DNA from: Streptomyces marianii
GTDB taxonomy: Bacteria > Actinomycetota > Actinomycetes > Streptomycetales > Streptomycetaceae
Direction: 5' to 3'
Length of the DNA: 64,000 bases
Assembly (NCBI RefSeq): GCF_005795905.1
Contig: NZ_VAWE01000001.1
Span: forward strand, 992,001-1,056,000
Shown here: in pieces, positions 34,351 through 43,081 of the stretch
Layout of the letters: the number at the start of each line of letters is the position of its first letter
How positions within the stretch are numbered: position 1 is the stretch's first letter
Notes under the pieces: generated by a model
Told to the model about the DNA's origin: nothing
What the model saw: the letters and a program-made list of their open reading frames with translations, nothing else
The model's database searches: none
Translations under genes and position numbers: made by a program

Positions 34351-35630
34351 GGGGACAACCGACTGTGCCCGGACTGCTGATCCTGGACTGGGACCCGCAC
34401 TACCGCACCTACGTCCTGGAGTCGTGCCTCGCCCTCGGCATCGAGGCGCACCTCGTCATGCGCGAAGCGCCGCCCGCACTGCCCGCCGGCGCCGAGCGGG
34501 TCCACGTACTGCCGGGCTTGTACGACGACCCGCTGCAGTGGGTCGGTGAACTCGCGGAGTACGTGAACCTGCACGGGCTCTCGGGCGTCTTCACGCACGA
34601 GGACGAACTCGTCGAGCTGAGCGCCGCCCTGAGCGACGAGCTCAGCTTCCCTGGCGCTTCCCTGCCGGCGGTACGTCTGTGCATGGACAAGTCCGCCACC
34701 CGCGACCGGTTCGCAGCCGCGGGGGTCCCGGGACCCCGATACCGCGTGGCCTCGTCGCTCGACGAGGCGAGGCGGGCGCTCGACGAGCTGACCCTCCCGG
34801 TGGTGCTGAAACCCGTCGCCGCCTCAGGCGGCCAGGGGGTGACCCGGCTGACGGACGTGAGCGCCCTGCCCCAGGCCTGGGAGTGGGCCGTCGAACCGTA
34901 CGCGTACCTGCCGGCCGTCTACCACCGGGTCATCATCGAGGAGTTCCTCGAAGGACCCCTGGTGAGCGTCGAAGCCGCGGTCGTCGACGGCGACGTGCAC
35001 GTCGTCACCGCTACGGACGGGCTCCAGACCATCGAGCCGGTCAGCCCGACCCAATCGCGGTTCGTCTACGACGCCCTGCTCGTCCCGACCCGGCTGCCCG
35101 CCGAGGACTACGAGGCGATGGCCCACTGGACCCGCGAGGCTGTTCGGGCCCTGGGCATCCGCACCGGCATCGTCCACACCGAGTTCAAGCGGACCCCGCA
35201 CGGGGTGCGCATCGTGGAGGTCAATCCTCGGCTGCCCGGCGTCTACATTCCCGAACTGGTCCACCGTGCCCTCGGCATCGATCTCGCTGGCGCGGCCCTG
35301 CAACTGGCCCTGGGCCGAAGCCCCGACCTGACGCAGAAGCACCACAGAGCCGCATGCGCACGGCTCCTGCTGGCCCGTTCGTCCGGACAGGTGCGCGCGG
35401 TGAAGGGCACCGACGAGGCGGCCGCCGCACCGCACGTAGTCAGGGCGTGCCCTTTCGTGGCACCCGGCGACGTGGTCGCTCCGCCCCACGAGGGGAACAT
35501 CGAAGTACGGCTCGGCTACGTGCTCACCGAGCACAGCGATCCGCACGGCGCGCTACGGGCGGCCGACGAGGCACTCGCCCGGATGACCGTGCGGATAGAG
35601 GGCCCCGAGACCGTACAGGCGGCCCCGTAG
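34347..35630 (+). CDS. ATP-grasp ligase (carboxylate-amine ligase type)
   Basis: A 427-residue ATP-grasp protein of the D-Ala-D-Ala/biotin-carboxylase-like group: MDKSATRDRFAAAGVPGP, VVLKPVAASGGQGV (Lys and Gly-rich loop), EEFLEGPLVSVEA and metal-binding VHTEFKRTPHG..RIVEVNPRLPG. ATG 34347 overlaps the previous stop (ATGA); GTG 34365 with GAGGGG upstream is a good alternative start. It is the second ligase of the cluster and differs clearly from that at 26655, suggesting two amide or hydrazide bonds, or one ligation plus one amino-acid extension. Confidence 0.82.
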   Translation: MRGQPTVPGLLILDWDPHYRTYVLESCLALGIEAHLVMREAPPALPAGAERVHVLPGLYDDPLQWVGELAEYVNLHGLSGVFTHEDELVELSAALSDELSFPGASLPAVRLCMDKSATRDRFAAAGVPGPRYRVASSLDEARRALDELTLPVVLKPVAASGGQGVTRLTDVSALPQAWEWAVEPYAYLPAVYHRVIIEEFLEGPLVSVEAAVVDGDVHVVTATDGLQTIEPVSPTQSRFVYDALLVPTRLPAEDYEAMAHWTREAVRALGIRTGIVHTEFKRTPHGVRIVEVNPRLPGVYIPELVHRALGIDLAGAALQLALGRSPDLTQKHHRAACARLLLARSSGQVRAVKGTDEAAAAPHVVRACPFVAPGDVVAPPHEGNIEVRLGYVLTEHSDPHGALRAADEALARMTVRIEGPETVQAAP

Positions 35631-37316
35631 ATGCCCGCCTACGAGGGCGGGGAAGCGGTCCCGCGTAGGGAAACCGATGCCCTGCTCCGGCACGTGGAGG
35701 CCGAGCGCAGCCGGCACGGGATACCGGGCCTCGCCCTGGCCATCGTGGACGGGACGGGCGTGCTGCACGCGCAGGGCTTCGGCCGCACCGGCGCGCAGGA
35801 CGAAGCGGAGGACGTGTCGGCCGCGACCCTGTTCCGGCTCGGCTCCGTCACCAAGCCGCTGACGGCGACCACAGTGCTCCGGCTACACGACCGCGGGGTG
35901 ATGGACCTCGACCGGCCCGTCGTCGACGTCCTTCCCGCACTCGCCGACTGCGGCTACCCAGCGGTCGACCGGATCACTGCGCGCATGCTCCTAGGCCACA
36001 CAGCCGGGCTCCCGCACGACTTCTTCCCCACCGGCCGGGGCGACCCGGCCGACCTGCCCGAGATGGTGCTGCGGCTACTGCGGACGTATGAGCCGGTTGC
36101 CCCGCCGGGCACCGCGTACTCGTACAGCAACCCGGGTTACGACCTGGCCGGGGCCATGGCGGAAACCGCAGCGGGGACGCCCTTTCCGCAGCTTGTCGAT
36201 GAGCTGGTGCTGCGCCCGCTGGGCATGGCGTCGACGACGTTCGATCCGGTCGTGGCGATAACGCACCCCTTTGCCTTCGGCCACCGGTACGGAGCCGACG
36301 GGACCCTCGTCACTGAGGGGCAGGTCGCTGACAACGTCGCGCACTATCCCTCCGGGTTCGCCCTCTCCAACGTCCTCGACATGGGCCGCTTCGTGGCGGC
36401 ACACCTAGGCGCCGTGACTGTAAACACGGACCGACTGCTCACCGAGGAGTCACAGCGGCTGATGCGCACCGCGCACGCCCGCCTCTTTCTCCCGGACGAC
36501 ACCGAGAGCACCCTCGGCTTCCACCGGTGGCGGTGGCAGGGGCACCCGGTACTCGGTCATGTAGGCGACATCTGCGGGTACGGCGCGTGGCTGGCCATGC
36601 TTCCCGACCGCCGTATCGGAGCCGTGCTGCTGGCGAACGCGATACCGCCCGGCTTCGACGGGAAGTCCCTGGTACACCGGATCCTGGTAGCGTGCGCACC
36701 CGGTCCCGCCCGCCCTGATCCCGGCACCGCGACCCGCCCGGGCAGCGAAGAACAACCGGCCGACGCGTACCCCCGCGGCAATGCCGGCGTGTTCGTCGGC
36801 CAGGCCACGGGCCTCGTACGCCTCGCCGAAGAGGCGGACGGCCTGACCGCGGAGATCAACGGGCGGCACCTCAGGCTCCGCCCCGCGGGGAACGGCCGTT
36901 TCGAAGGCGGCGGGCCCGGCGACGAACCCCTCGTATCGCTGGGCTTCCCCGGAACAGGTCCAGGCTGCGCCAACTACGTGATGGTCGACGGAGAACTCTG
37001 CAAGCGGTTCGACGAGAGCCTTCTCGCCACACCGGACCCCGCCGACCTCGCACGCTACACCGGCACGTACGCCCGCCTCGACGAGGTCACTGTCTTCGTC
37101 CGGGACGGGCAGCTTCACCTGTACTCCCAGGAGGACCTACGCGAGTTCAGGTGCCTGCCGCTGACACGCACGATGTTCGCCTTCGAAGGAGGGGTGATCG
37201 ATTTCATGGTCGACGAAACCGGGAAGGCCCGTGCCATCCGGGCCCGTAACGCCGTCACCCTCCACAGGACCGGCCCCCAACCGTGCGCCGACTCGACCGA
37301 GGGAGTCAGGCGGTGA
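35631..37316 (+). CDS. Serine hydrolase of the beta-lactamase/DD-peptidase class C fold
   Basis: A 561-residue protein. Residues about 10-350 form the beta-lactamase-related domain with S-x-x-K as GSVTK, Y-x-N as YSN (in YSYSNPGYDL), and a C-terminal Gly-rich motif HVGDICGYG. The last 200 residues form the extra beta-barrel seen in related D-aminopeptidases and esterases. No signal peptide is evident, so it is probably cytoplasmic. It may trim an aminoacylated precursor or act as an esterase or transacylase. ATG 35631 follows the previous TAG directly. Confidence 0.75.
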   Translation: MPAYEGGEAVPRRETDALLRHVEAERSRHGIPGLALAIVDGTGVLHAQGFGRTGAQDEAEDVSAATLFRLGSVTKPLTATTVLRLHDRGVMDLDRPVVDVLPALADCGYPAVDRITARMLLGHTAGLPHDFFPTGRGDPADLPEMVLRLLRTYEPVAPPGTAYSYSNPGYDLAGAMAETAAGTPFPQLVDELVLRPLGMASTTFDPVVAITHPFAFGHRYGADGTLVTEGQVADNVAHYPSGFALSNVLDMGRFVAAHLGAVTVNTDRLLTEESQRLMRTAHARLFLPDDTESTLGFHRWRWQGHPVLGHVGDICGYGAWLAMLPDRRIGAVLLANAIPPGFDGKSLVHRILVACAPGPARPDPGTATRPGSEEQPADAYPRGNAGVFVGQATGLVRLAEEADGLTAEINGRHLRLRPAGNGRFEGGGPGDEPLVSLGFPGTGPGCANYVMVDGELCKRFDESLLATPDPADLARYTGTYARLDEVTVFVRDGQLHLYSQEDLREFRCLPLTRTMFAFEGGVIDFMVDETGKARAIRARNAVTLHRTGPQPCADSTEGVRR

Positions 37317-38692
37317 CCGCCCCGCTCACGGCCCCGGGCGAGGTGGGCGCGACGCGGCCCGGCGATCCGCGCCCCGTCGCGTTCCGACTCGACACTGTGG
37401 GCCTCCACGCCTCCGTGACCGACCCCGCCCTCACCTCCATGACGCTCCTCAACGACATCGCCGGGCGGTATCCGCAGGCCGTCTCCTTCGCGGCCGGCCG
37501 TCCCTACGAGGGCTTCTACGACACCAGCTCGCTACCCCGCCAACTGCGTGCCTTTGAGGAACACCTGGCGAAGGAGGCGGGCCTCAGCCCGGACGACGTC
37601 CGTCGCACCTTCTTCCAGTACGGCCGCACCAAGGGCGTCATCCACGAGCTGATCGCCCGGCACCTGGAGCTCGACGAGGCGCTGACCGTCGACACCGAGT
37701 CAATCGTGGTCACCACGGGCGCCCAGGAGGCGATGGTCCTGGTCCTCCGCGCGCTCCGCCGCGACACGCAGGACGTCGTCCTCGCCGCCGCACCGGCCTA
37801 CGTGGGGTTCCTCGGCGCGACACGGCTGGTCGACATGAGCGTGCGGCCCGTACGCGAAGGCCAGGGCGGCATCGACCTGGACGACCTGACCGTGCAGATC
37901 CGCCGGGCCCGGCAGGAGGGACTGCGGCCACGAGCCTGTTACGTCGTACCGGACTTTGCCAACCCGAGCGGCGCCACCATGTCCCTGGAGGACCGGCAGC
38001 GGCTGGTGGACCTTGCTGAACAGGAGGACATCCTGCTCCTTGAGGACAACCCGTACGCGTTCTTCCACGGCGGATCCCTCAGACTCCCCACACTCAAAGC
38101 CCTGGACCGGTCACGGCGGGTCGTCTACTTCGGATCGTTCTCCAAGACCGCCTACGCCGGTGCCCGCATTGGATACGTGGTCGCCGACCAGCCCGTGACC
38201 AGGGACGGCTTCGGGGCCGTCCTCTTCGCTGACCAGCTGGCCCGTCTGAAGAGCATGCTGACACTGAACACTTCCACCGTCGCCCAGGCGGCGATCGGAG
38301 GCTTTCTCGTTGAGAACGGGTGCAGCATGGAACGCGCCACCCGGCGCGTCGCAGCCGTCTACCGGCGCAACCTGGGGGCCGTGCTCGACGGCCTCGAAGA
38401 GCGCTTCGGTAGCCGCTCCGGCTTCCGCCCGGCCAACGCGGTCTCATGGAACAGTCCGAGCGGTGGCATGTTCGTAGTCGTCACCCTCCCCTTCGTCGCG
38501 GACGACGCGGCGCTGGAACGCTCCGCAGCGGAGTTCGGCGTGCTGTGGACCCCGATGCACCATTTCTACGGCGGCGCAGCCGGGTTCCACCAGATCCGCC
38601 TCTCCTTCAGCGTCCTCACCCCGGAGCAGATCACCGAGGGCCTCGACCGCCTCGCGTCCTTCGCCGCCACCGGACCCCGGCTCGACCCTTGA
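37313..38692 (+). CDS. PLP-dependent aminotransferase (MocR/LysN-like catalytic domain)
   Basis: A 459-residue fold-type I aminotransferase resembling the catalytic half of MocR regulators and 2-aminoadipate aminotransferases, without an HTH domain. It shows FANPSGATMS, LLLEDNPYAFF, and PLP-lysine SFSKTAYAGARIGY. GTG 37313 overlaps the hydrolase stop. A 2-aminoadipate-type enzyme would fit disposal or recycling of the lysine semialdehyde left after hydrazinoacetate release. This is inference. Confidence 0.76.
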   Translation: MTAPLTAPGEVGATRPGDPRPVAFRLDTVGLHASVTDPALTSMTLLNDIAGRYPQAVSFAAGRPYEGFYDTSSLPRQLRAFEEHLAKEAGLSPDDVRRTFFQYGRTKGVIHELIARHLELDEALTVDTESIVVTTGAQEAMVLVLRALRRDTQDVVLAAAPAYVGFLGATRLVDMSVRPVREGQGGIDLDDLTVQIRRARQEGLRPRACYVVPDFANPSGATMSLEDRQRLVDLAEQEDILLLEDNPYAFFHGGSLRLPTLKALDRSRRVVYFGSFSKTAYAGARIGYVVADQPVTRDGFGAVLFADQLARLKSMLTLNTSTVAQAAIGGFLVENGCSMERATRRVAAVYRRNLGAVLDGLEERFGSRSGFRPANAVSWNSPSGGMFVVVTLPFVADDAALERSAAEFGVLWTPMHHFYGGAAGFHQIRLSFSVLTPEQITEGLDRLASFAATGPRLDP

Positions 38693-38715
38693 ACCACTGC
38701 AGAACGGACCCCATC

Positions 38716-39549
38716 ATGACCGAACCCACCGAGGCCGGCAGCACGGCTCTCTCCACCGTCCACACCACGGACCACGGCACTCTCACCTGCGGTGACGCCC
38801 TTGACTGCCTGCGCTCCCTGCCCGCCGACAGCGTCCGTCTCATTGTCACCGCTCCGTGGTTCCAGGGCCCCTACGTCATCGACTCGACGGATCCGACCTC
38901 CCCTCGGTTCGGGGACTGGCTTGTGACGTTCATGGAGGAGTGCGAGCGCGTCCTACTCCCAGATGGCAGCGTCGTCCTTGAACTGGGATGCACTTGGGCC
39001 GCCGACCGACCGGTCCGCACCATCCAGCACTACGCGGCACTGTCCCGGTTGGTCGGCGAGCACGGCTGGCACCTGCTCCAGGAGCTGTACTACTACAACC
39101 CGCAGCTGATGGGTGCCTGGGACACCTGGGGAGGCCCAGGCGCCTCACGACTCAACGACTGTGTCAGCAACTTCTACTGGCTCTCCCGCACCCCCGATGT
39201 ACCGGTGGACACCGCCCGAGCCCTCGAGTTCCAGAACACGCTGGTCAACCAGTCCGGAAACCTGCTGGCCCTTGGGGACACGTACGCCGACCACCTCCAC
39301 ATGCGCCAACGTGCCTCCGAGGGCAAACCGCCGGAGCCGGAGCGCAACCCCGTCTCGGTCCCCCTCTACTTCATCAAACTGCTCACCCAGCCTGGCGACC
39401 ACGTGGTCGACCCGTTTGGTGGCACGGGCTCCATGGCAATCGCCGCCGAACTGACGCGACGCCACTGGACCTGCAACGACCTATCCCGGGACGCCGTCGA
39501 CATCGCGAAGGACCGCCTCGCCCTGCTTGACAGACACGCCGCGCACTGA
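38716..39549 (+). CDS. DNA N4/N6-methyltransferase-like protein with an altered catalytic motif
   Basis: A 277-residue protein of the DNA-methylase (N4-cytosine/N6-adenine, beta-class) fold. The SAM motif DPFGGTGSMAIAAEL sits at the C-terminal side. The catalytic motif IV, usually TSPPY or DPPY, reads TAPWF near residue 46, so canonical DNA methylation is doubtful. ATG 38716 is 23 bases after the aminotransferase stop, making it the last gene before the transposon's right end. Options are an orphan DNA methylase, a degenerate one or an enzyme repurposed to methylate a small molecule. Confidence 0.65.
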   Translation: MTEPTEAGSTALSTVHTTDHGTLTCGDALDCLRSLPADSVRLIVTAPWFQGPYVIDSTDPTSPRFGDWLVTFMEECERVLLPDGSVVLELGCTWAADRPVRTIQHYAALSRLVGEHGWHLLQELYYYNPQLMGAWDTWGGPGASRLNDCVSNFYWLSRTPDVPVDTARALEFQNTLVNQSGNLLALGDTYADHLHMRQRASEGKPPEPERNPVSVPLYFIKLLTQPGDHVVDPFGGTGSMAIAAELTRRHWTCNDLSRDAVDIAKDRLALLDRHAAH

Positions 39550-39775
39550 CGGGGCACTAGGCTCCGACAGCGCCGTCACCGCGCTGCAGGTCCTTCCAGC
39601 CTGCGGCCTCGATTGATGCTGACGACGCTGTCCAAGGCGACCGGGCGGGGCACCGGTCAGCCCAGGAGCCGTTCATCACGGACAGCGAGGCGGACATGAC
39701 GACAGCGCCCGGCTGAGATGAGGGATCCCGCACTGGCGAAAGGCTTACGGGAGATCTCGATCGCTCCTCTGCGTG

Positions 39776-39863
39776 CTGAAGCACTGCGTGAGACGAATCA
39801 CCCCGACCAGGTCTCGGGTAGAAATGTCAGTGCCCAGGTCAAGACCCCAACCGCTGAAGCAAT
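39776..39863. repeat. Right-end repeats of the Tn7-like element
   Basis: CTGAAGCACTG (39776-39786) and CCGCTGAAGCAAT (39851-39863) are exact inverted counterparts of the left-end 11-mer and 13-mer. A third shared string, ATCTCGATC, occurs at 39754-39762 and at 13473-13481. GTGCT/AGCAC also forms a small hairpin here. The stretch 39550-39861 holds no gene. Confidence 0.6.
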
Positions 39864-40470
39864 GAATGGTGCCCGACAACGGATGCTCGGATACGGCGAC
39901 GCCCGCAACGAATCATCGGCGCCCGGCCGCACCCGCTGGTGCGACGTGCCCCCGGACGAAGCCGTCGCCCAGGTGGTCACGCACATCCGGCGGTTTCGCC
40001 CCGACGTCATCGTGACTCATGACGCGCTCGGCCAGCTCACCGGGCACCCGGATCACCGGCGCACCCACCAGGTGACGCTGCTCGCTGTGGAAGCAGCCGG
40101 AATCGCTCACCTCCACCAGGAGGCCGGCGAGCCGTGGCAGCCCCGCGCGCTCTACGCGGCCACCCACCCTCAGTCCGGTATCGGCGACCTCGGGCCGCTG
40201 CTGCGCGAGGTCGGCAAGACCCTGCTGGCCATGCCGGACGAGTACGTGACCGCCGCCGTGAACGTGACGGAATGGCTCGACCGCAAATGGCGCGCGATCT
40301 GCTCCCACAGCAGCCAGCTCGAAGGCGAGCGACCGCTGCCAGCGCTGCTGTCCCGCGTCGATACGGAGATGCGGGACAGCATTCTGGCCACCGAGTACTT
40401 CACCCGCTTCAGCCTCCCGACCGGCGGCCCCGTCGCCTCCGCGTTCACCGGCGGTCCGTCGTCCCGGTGA
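39864..40470 (+). pseudogene. 3' remnant of the split PIG-L deacetylase
   Basis: PIG-L homology starts near RMLGYGDARNESSAPGR and includes the downstream zinc and substrate motifs THDALGQLTGHPDHRRTHQV, ending at TGA 40468-40470. The open frame extends back to ATG 39718, but residues before about 39864 are unlike the family and belong to the transposon end. Combined with 13358-13460 it reconstitutes most of a deacetylase of about 245 residues. The 5' part with AHPDDE is missing here, so this fragment should be inactive. Confidence 0.78.
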
Positions 40471-40539
40471 CGCCCCGTCGCGTCTGACCAGCCCCAACCA
40501 GTGACCTCGGCCCACCCGATGACACGGACAAGGAGATTC

Positions 40540-40794
40540 ATGCCCAGTTCATCCCACCTCTCCGGCCAGACGACCGATCCGACCTCGACCGGTGCCTCAG
40601 CCCCGGACCCGTACCGGGCCGCCAACGGACCAGCCGTTGCGATGAGGACCGGGCGCTGCCAGTGCGGGAACATCGTGTACCAGGTGGAAGGCATCCCGGA
40701 CGATCCGCATCTGTGCTCATGCCGACACGCCTCGCCCTGGTCGGTGCGGATGGTGCGGGGGTCGAGTCGGCTGAGGTCGAGGCGGCCAGGGTGA
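40540..40794 (+). pseudogene. Truncated GFA/CENP-V-type zinc protein
   Basis: ATG 40540 with AAGGAG just upstream opens a frame whose middle reads MRTGRCQCGNIVYQVEG...HLCSC, the first half of a GFA (glutathione-dependent formaldehyde-activating-like) zinc-binding domain. Similarity stops at about 40722. The remaining 24 codons (Ser/Arg-rich) do not continue the domain, whose later Cys residues are absent. The break coincides with the start of plasmid/phage-like sequence. Confidence 0.6.
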
Positions 40795-41330
40795 GGGGTG
40801 GCGCGCGAGGCGTTGCCGCGTGCATAGCCGTCGCGGTCGACCCGTCGGCGGCATTCCACCGCGCCAAGGACGCCGACGTCCGGTACATGCGCAACCGGCA
40901 TCCACTCCTCGACCTAGGCTGGTCGCGCAGTGACTGCGTCCGCTACCTCACCTCACTGGGCCTGGCGGACACGCCCAAATCGAGCTGTCTCGGCTGCCCC
41001 TTCCACGGAAATGCGCAGTGGCGGCACATCCGTGACAGCAGCCCGGATGAGTGGCGGGATGTCGTGGAGTTCGACGCCGCCATCCGGCAGGGAAATGCCC
41101 GCGCGAACAAGAGCGGCAACCCGCTGCTCGGGCAGGCGTTTCTCCACCGCTCCCGGGTGCCGCTGAGCGAGGCGCCGATCGACCACGTCACCGCAGCCGA
41201 GTGGGCCGCCCGCCAGCACGAGCTGGCCGACGCCAATGAACTGGAGCAGGGCGTGGTCGACGGCTGCTCTCCCTGGGCATGCCGCGGTGACGCCGAGCCG
41301 ATGCAGGACGACTTCGGGCTGGCTTCTTGA
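40722..41330 (+). pseudogene. PAPS-reductase-like (adenine nucleotide alpha hydrolase) protein, 5'-truncated
   Basis: The recognisable part, from about 40850, reads DADVRYMRNRHPLLDLGW...CVRYLTSLGL, then KSSCLGCPFHGNAQWRHIRD, FLHRSRVPLSEAP and DGCSPWACRGD. This matches the C-terminal half of actinophage- and plasmid-borne PAPS-reductase-like proteins. The N-terminal ATP-pyrophosphatase half is absent and the first codons are non-homologous. The stop overlaps the TTG start of the cytosine methyltransferase, as expected for an ancestral operon. Confidence 0.68.
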
Positions 41331-41536
41331 TACTGGACCTCTTCGCGGGTCCGGGCGGGTGGAGTCACGCGCTGACCGTGCTCGGCGTACGGGACGTCGG
41401 CCTGGAGTGGGACGAATGGGCGTGCAAAACCCGTGCAGCCGCCGGGCAGTTGACGATCCGAGCCGACGTGGCAATGTATCCGGCATGGCCGTGGGTCGGC
41501 CGGACGCGGGGGTTGATCGCGTCTCCACCTTGTCAG
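41327..41536 (+). pseudogene. DNA (cytosine-5) methyltransferase, 5' part, interrupted by IS elements
   Basis: TTG 41327 encodes MILDLFAGPGGWSHAL (SAM motif I) and, at the break, GLIASPPCQ, the catalytic PCQ loop of C5 methyltransferases. After codon 70 the sequence enters an IS copy at 41537. The other part starts in frame at 44627 (AWSMAGKRLGL). Joining 41327-41536 to 44627-45685 gives an uninterrupted 422-residue enzyme, so the IS insertions are the only visible damage. Confidence 0.85.
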
Positions 41537-43071
41537 CAACACCGTTGCGTTAGCGCTGTGAGCGGCTGTTGAGGCCGTGGGCGAAGAACGCGACGGTGGT
41601 GTGGACGGTGTAGTTCTGGGCCTTCTGGGGGTGCTGTCCGGCGTTCGGTCCGTACTTGCTGGTGGGGTTCTTGCGGGTGCGGGCCTTCACTCGTTGCCGT
41701 CGGTGGGCGGGCAGGAGGTCGCTCAGGGCGGCGTGGCCGATCGTGCCGACCAGGTCGATGGGGGTGCCGGGGAAGATTCCATGGCCGGCGGTGACGGTGT
41801 CGGTTGCGGCGGCCAGCAGGACGGTGAAACTGATCCGTTCCCTGGGTACTTCCGGCCGCCTGGTCAGGGCGTCGTCGCCGGCGCGGATCAGAGCCTGGTA
41901 GGCGGTGAGCAGGGCGTAGACCTCCTGGTCGAGGCCGTCGGTGCTGCGGGAGCGCAGGACACGGCCGTCGAGCATCGTGGCCTTGATCGAAAAATACGTG
42001 GTTTCCGCCTGCCACCTGCGGTGATAGAGCTCAACGAGCTCGGCGGACGGATAACGGACGGGGTCCAGCAGGTTGGTGATCAGCCGCCATTGCTCGGTGC
42101 GGACGGTGCCATCGGCCAGGGTGACGGTGAGGGCCGCCTCGATTATGCGCACCGGCAGCAGCACCGGCAGGACGCCGTAGCCGATGCGGGCGATGTAGGA
42201 GCCGTCGCCCAGGTGCTCGGCGGGGGTGGGGACGCGGCGGGCCCCGGAGCGCACCAGGAACCGGGCCCCGCTCTGATGGACGGCATCAAGGAACTCGTTG
42301 CCGTCGAAGGCCGTGTCGGCGAGTAGGAGCATTGTCTGGTCCAGGGAGGTCAGAAGCCGCTTGGCGTAGGGGAGTTCGCCCTGGGACTCCGGTCCGAAGG
42401 CGGCGGCTATGAGCGCGCGGGTGCCGCACTCGACCAGGGTCAGCAGCCGCAGGAGCGGATAGCCGAACTCCAGACCCTCCCCGGCCCGTTTGGGGTAGTG
42501 CCAGGTGAGCGTCTCGTCGTCGGGGGTGTGCAGCAGGGTCCCGTCGACGGCCACCGTGCGCAGGCCCCGGTAGAAGGACCCCTCCTGCCCGGGGCGGGCG
42601 ACGGGCCCGGCAAGCGTCTCGAACAGACGCCGCAGAGGTGCGGCCCCCACCCTGCGCCTGGCCCGCGTCAGCGAGGAGACCGCAGGACGCACCAGGGCCA
42701 GCGGGGTCAGGGCGGCAGTCAGTTGGGACCACACCGTGCGGTACGAGCGGTGTTCGAACAGCGCGAGAGCGAGCACGAAGTACACCACCACCCGAGAAGG
42801 CAGCAGCCGCAGGCGCTTCTCGCGCCGGCCGGTCTCCTCCAGCACCGCGTCCACCAGCGCGAAGTCCACGACCTGGGTCAACTCCCCCAGATGACCCGGC
42901 GCGAACACACCCCGGGCTGTCTCGATCGTGGACGTGATGACAGACTTCTCCTGCAACGGGACCCCTGACCTTGATCGACTCTCTTCGCCGATCGTTGATC
43001 TATCAGGTGGTCCCGTCGCGCTGTTCAGCAGGGCTTGACTTACAACTCAAAGACCAAACGCAACGGTGTTG
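41537..43071 (-). mobile_element. IS4-family insertion sequence, copy 1 (1535 bp)
   Basis: Bounded by terminal inverted repeats beginning CAACACCGTTGCGTT and flanked by ACCTTGTCAG. It contains one transposase gene on the minus strand. Its length and encoded protein are identical to those of copy 2 at 43082-44616, in the same orientation. Confidence 0.88.
41550..42956 (-). CDS. IS4-family transposase (copy 1)
   Basis: A 468-residue DDE transposase with an N-terminal IS4 helper domain. Catalytic Asp residues are visible in RTVAVDGTLLH and LLADTAFDGN, and the family's Y-x2-R-x3-E-x6-K signature in YHRRWQAETTYFSIK. Start is TTG 42956. Full length with no visible defect, so the copy may be active. 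Confidence 0.88.
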   Translation of the reverse strand: MQEKSVITSTIETARGVFAPGHLGELTQVVDFALVDAVLEETGRREKRLRLLPSRVVVYFVLALALFEHRSYRTVWSQLTAALTPLALVRPAVSSLTRARRRVGAAPLRRLFETLAGPVARPGQEGSFYRGLRTVAVDGTLLHTPDDETLTWHYPKRAGEGLEFGYPLLRLLTLVECGTRALIAAAFGPESQGELPYAKRLLTSLDQTMLLLADTAFDGNEFLDAVHQSGARFLVRSGARRVPTPAEHLGDGSYIARIGYGVLPVLLPVRIIEAALTVTLADGTVRTEQWRLITNLLDPVRYPSAELVELYHRRWQAETTYFSIKATMLDGRVLRSRSTDGLDQEVYALLTAYQALIRAGDDALTRRPEVPRERISFTVLLAAATDTVTAGHGIFPGTPIDLVGTIGHAALSDLLPAHRRQRVKARTRKNPTSKYGPNAGQHPQKAQNYTVHTTVAFFAHGLNSRSQR

Positions 43072-43081
43072 ACCTTGTCAG

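Larger units (their letters stand above)
13461..39863. mobile_element. Tn7-like transposon carrying a biosynthetic gene cluster
   Basis: The proposed element is about 26.4 kb. Its left part holds an Xre regulator and tniQ-tnsA-tnsB-tnsC; the rest is cargo. Support: the two halves of a PIG-L gene flank it in matching orientation; the left end (13461-13530) and right end (39776-39863) share in inverted orientation a perfect 13-mer (ATTGCTTCAGCGG; 13514-13526 and 39851-39863) and a perfect 11-mer (CAGTGCTTCAG; 13461-13471 and 39776-39786). Several TTCAG-centred repeats are expected of TnsB sites. No clear 5-bp target duplication is visible and some target sequence is missing, so exact termini are uncertain and a flanking deletion is possible. 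No Cas genes or CRISPR array were seen. Confidence 0.72.

Noticed and set aside
20136..39549. Streptothricin or viomycin/capreomycin cluster
   Set aside because: A lysine 2,3-aminomutase and PLP enzymes are shared, but there is no NRPS, no glycosyltransferase and no carbamoyltransferase, while hydrazine-pathway genes are present.
39718..39863. Start of the PIG-L gene at ATG 39718
   Set aside because: The first 48 or so codons have no PIG-L similarity and contain the transposon end repeats; the family's N-terminal AHPDDE is at 13358 instead.
13456..39868. A 5-bp target-site duplication at the Tn7-like ends
   Set aside because: The bases next to the best TGCTTCAG termini (CTCAG on the left, ATGAA on the right) do not match, so I do not claim a duplication; the ends may have been altered by deletion.
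41577..42326. Plus-strand ORFs inside the IS4 copies
   Set aside because: They are antisense shadows of the transposase, a common artefact in high-GC DNA.
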